Assembly: GCA_003508005.1 (NCBI GenBank)
Contig: DNUE01000035.1
Location: 1 to 5,952 of the forward strand
Source of the DNA: Desulfobulbaceae bacterium
GTDB lineage: Bacteria > Desulfobacterota > Desulfobulbia > Desulfobulbales > Desulfobulbaceae
DNA: 5,952 bases
Reading direction: 5' to 3'
Made by a program: the position numbers and the translations under genes. The notes below the pieces were generated by a model that saw nothing but the letters and a program-made list of their open reading frames with translations, was not told the origin of the DNA and searched no databases. The first letter of the stretch is position 1; every line of letters starts with the position of its first letter. Shown here one piece after another: positions 5,792 to 5,952 of this stretch.

Positions 5792-5952
5792 GATGGATGC
5801 CCTTGGCTTTCGTGCCGGTGTCATCGGGTATTGTATTTGCCTCTGCTCGATTTATGGCTTGGCTTGTTGTATGGTGGAGTGGAGAAAGCGGGGAGATGAG
5901 TTTAAAAACGTAACTACTCAGGTGGGTAGTCTGAAGGGCGCTTTGCCAAGGC
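5792..5952. other. Right-edge intergenic DNA, no gene recognised
   Basis: I see no supported gene here. Frames on both strands lack a start with a ribosome binding site and resemble no family I recognise. The only structure noted is an inverted repeat at 5913-5930, described separately. The 3' end of an unrelated gene entering from the right cannot be excluded, since 161 bp is too little to judge. Confidence 0.5.
5913..5930 (+). repeat. Short inverted repeat (hairpin) near the right edge
   Basis: ACTACTC, loop AGGT, GGGTAGT pairs over seven positions on the plus strand if one U-G pair is allowed; the inner core ACTAC/GTAGT is perfect. It follows the A/T-rich segment TTTAAAAACGTA. No T run follows on the plus strand, so it is not a typical terminator there. 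On the minus strand the wobble becomes an A/C mismatch, so the RNA fold favours the plus strand. It could be a dispersed intergenic repeat, an element end or chance. Confidence 0.3.

Noticed and set aside
5779..5820. Direct repeat GCCGGTG at 5779-5785 and 5814-5820
   Set aside because: Seven bases repeated at 35-bp spacing is close to chance level, and nothing else in the two contexts matches.
5700..5951. N-terminal extension of the phosphoesterase: the frame is open upstream to the window edge
   Set aside because: There is no in-frame ATG, GTG or TTG in this stretch, the translated part has no domain, and the ATG at 5699 has a good Shine-Dalgarno sequence and gives the normal family N-terminus. 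A 84-codon stretch without a stop is unusual but possible by chance.
5914..5952. Possible 3' end of a minus-strand gene entering from the right edge (ALAKRPSDYPPE then TAG)
   Set aside because: Twelve codons are too few to judge and match no family I know. The neighbouring sequence is needed.
1..5952. A mobile island, CRISPR array, toxin-antitoxin pair or defence system
   Set aside because: No transposase, integrase, spaced repeats, small paired genes or unusual composition were seen. The recognised genes are ordinary chromosomal ones.

Overview
The window looks like chromosomal housekeeping DNA from a Gram-negative bacterium, most probably a member of the Desulfobacterota (former Deltaproteobacteria, perhaps Desulfobulbales). 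I infer this from the style of the proteins and the gene order. The lineage is not proven, because no rRNA or other direct marker is present. Coding regions are GC-rich; the two intergenic gaps are visibly richer in A/T.

All four supported genes lie on the minus strand, so transcription runs from high to low coordinates. From the upstream end they are: a small YfcE/MJ0936-type metallophosphoesterase (5699-5184); mutS, the DNA mismatch-recognition ATPase (5163-2467), 20 bp downstream; a 270-bp gap holding a good promoter candidate; a secreted N-acetylmuramoyl-L-alanine amidase with a helical-repeat region, an AMIN domain and an Amidase_3 domain (2196-226); and, 2 bp after its stop, the N-terminal 74 codons of a DUF721/DciA-like protein (223 to beyond base 1).

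The layout suggests two transcription units. The first starts at a promoter with a perfect TATAAT at 5741-5736 and an A/T-rich upstream tract, and carries the phosphoesterase and mutS. The second starts at a TTGACC-16 bp-TACAAT promoter at 2323-2296 and carries the amidase and the DUF721 gene. No convincing terminator separates them, so readthrough from mutS is possible. In functional terms the window joins DNA repair (MutS), probable replicative-helicase loading (DciA-like) and septal peptidoglycan splitting (amidase). That is a plausible growth and division neighbourhood, but the sequence does not show that the products cooperate.

I found no mobile element, CRISPR array, tRNA or rRNA, and no evidence for a new defence or biosynthetic system. 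The points worth a second look are small: a tandem 9-bp repeat just upstream of the amidase -35 box, a hairpin at the predicted 5' end of its mRNA and a C7 tract in its leader, missing Shine-Dalgarno sequences on three of four genes, a 7-bp tandem repeat that forms the end of mutS, and an unexplained hairpin at the right edge.
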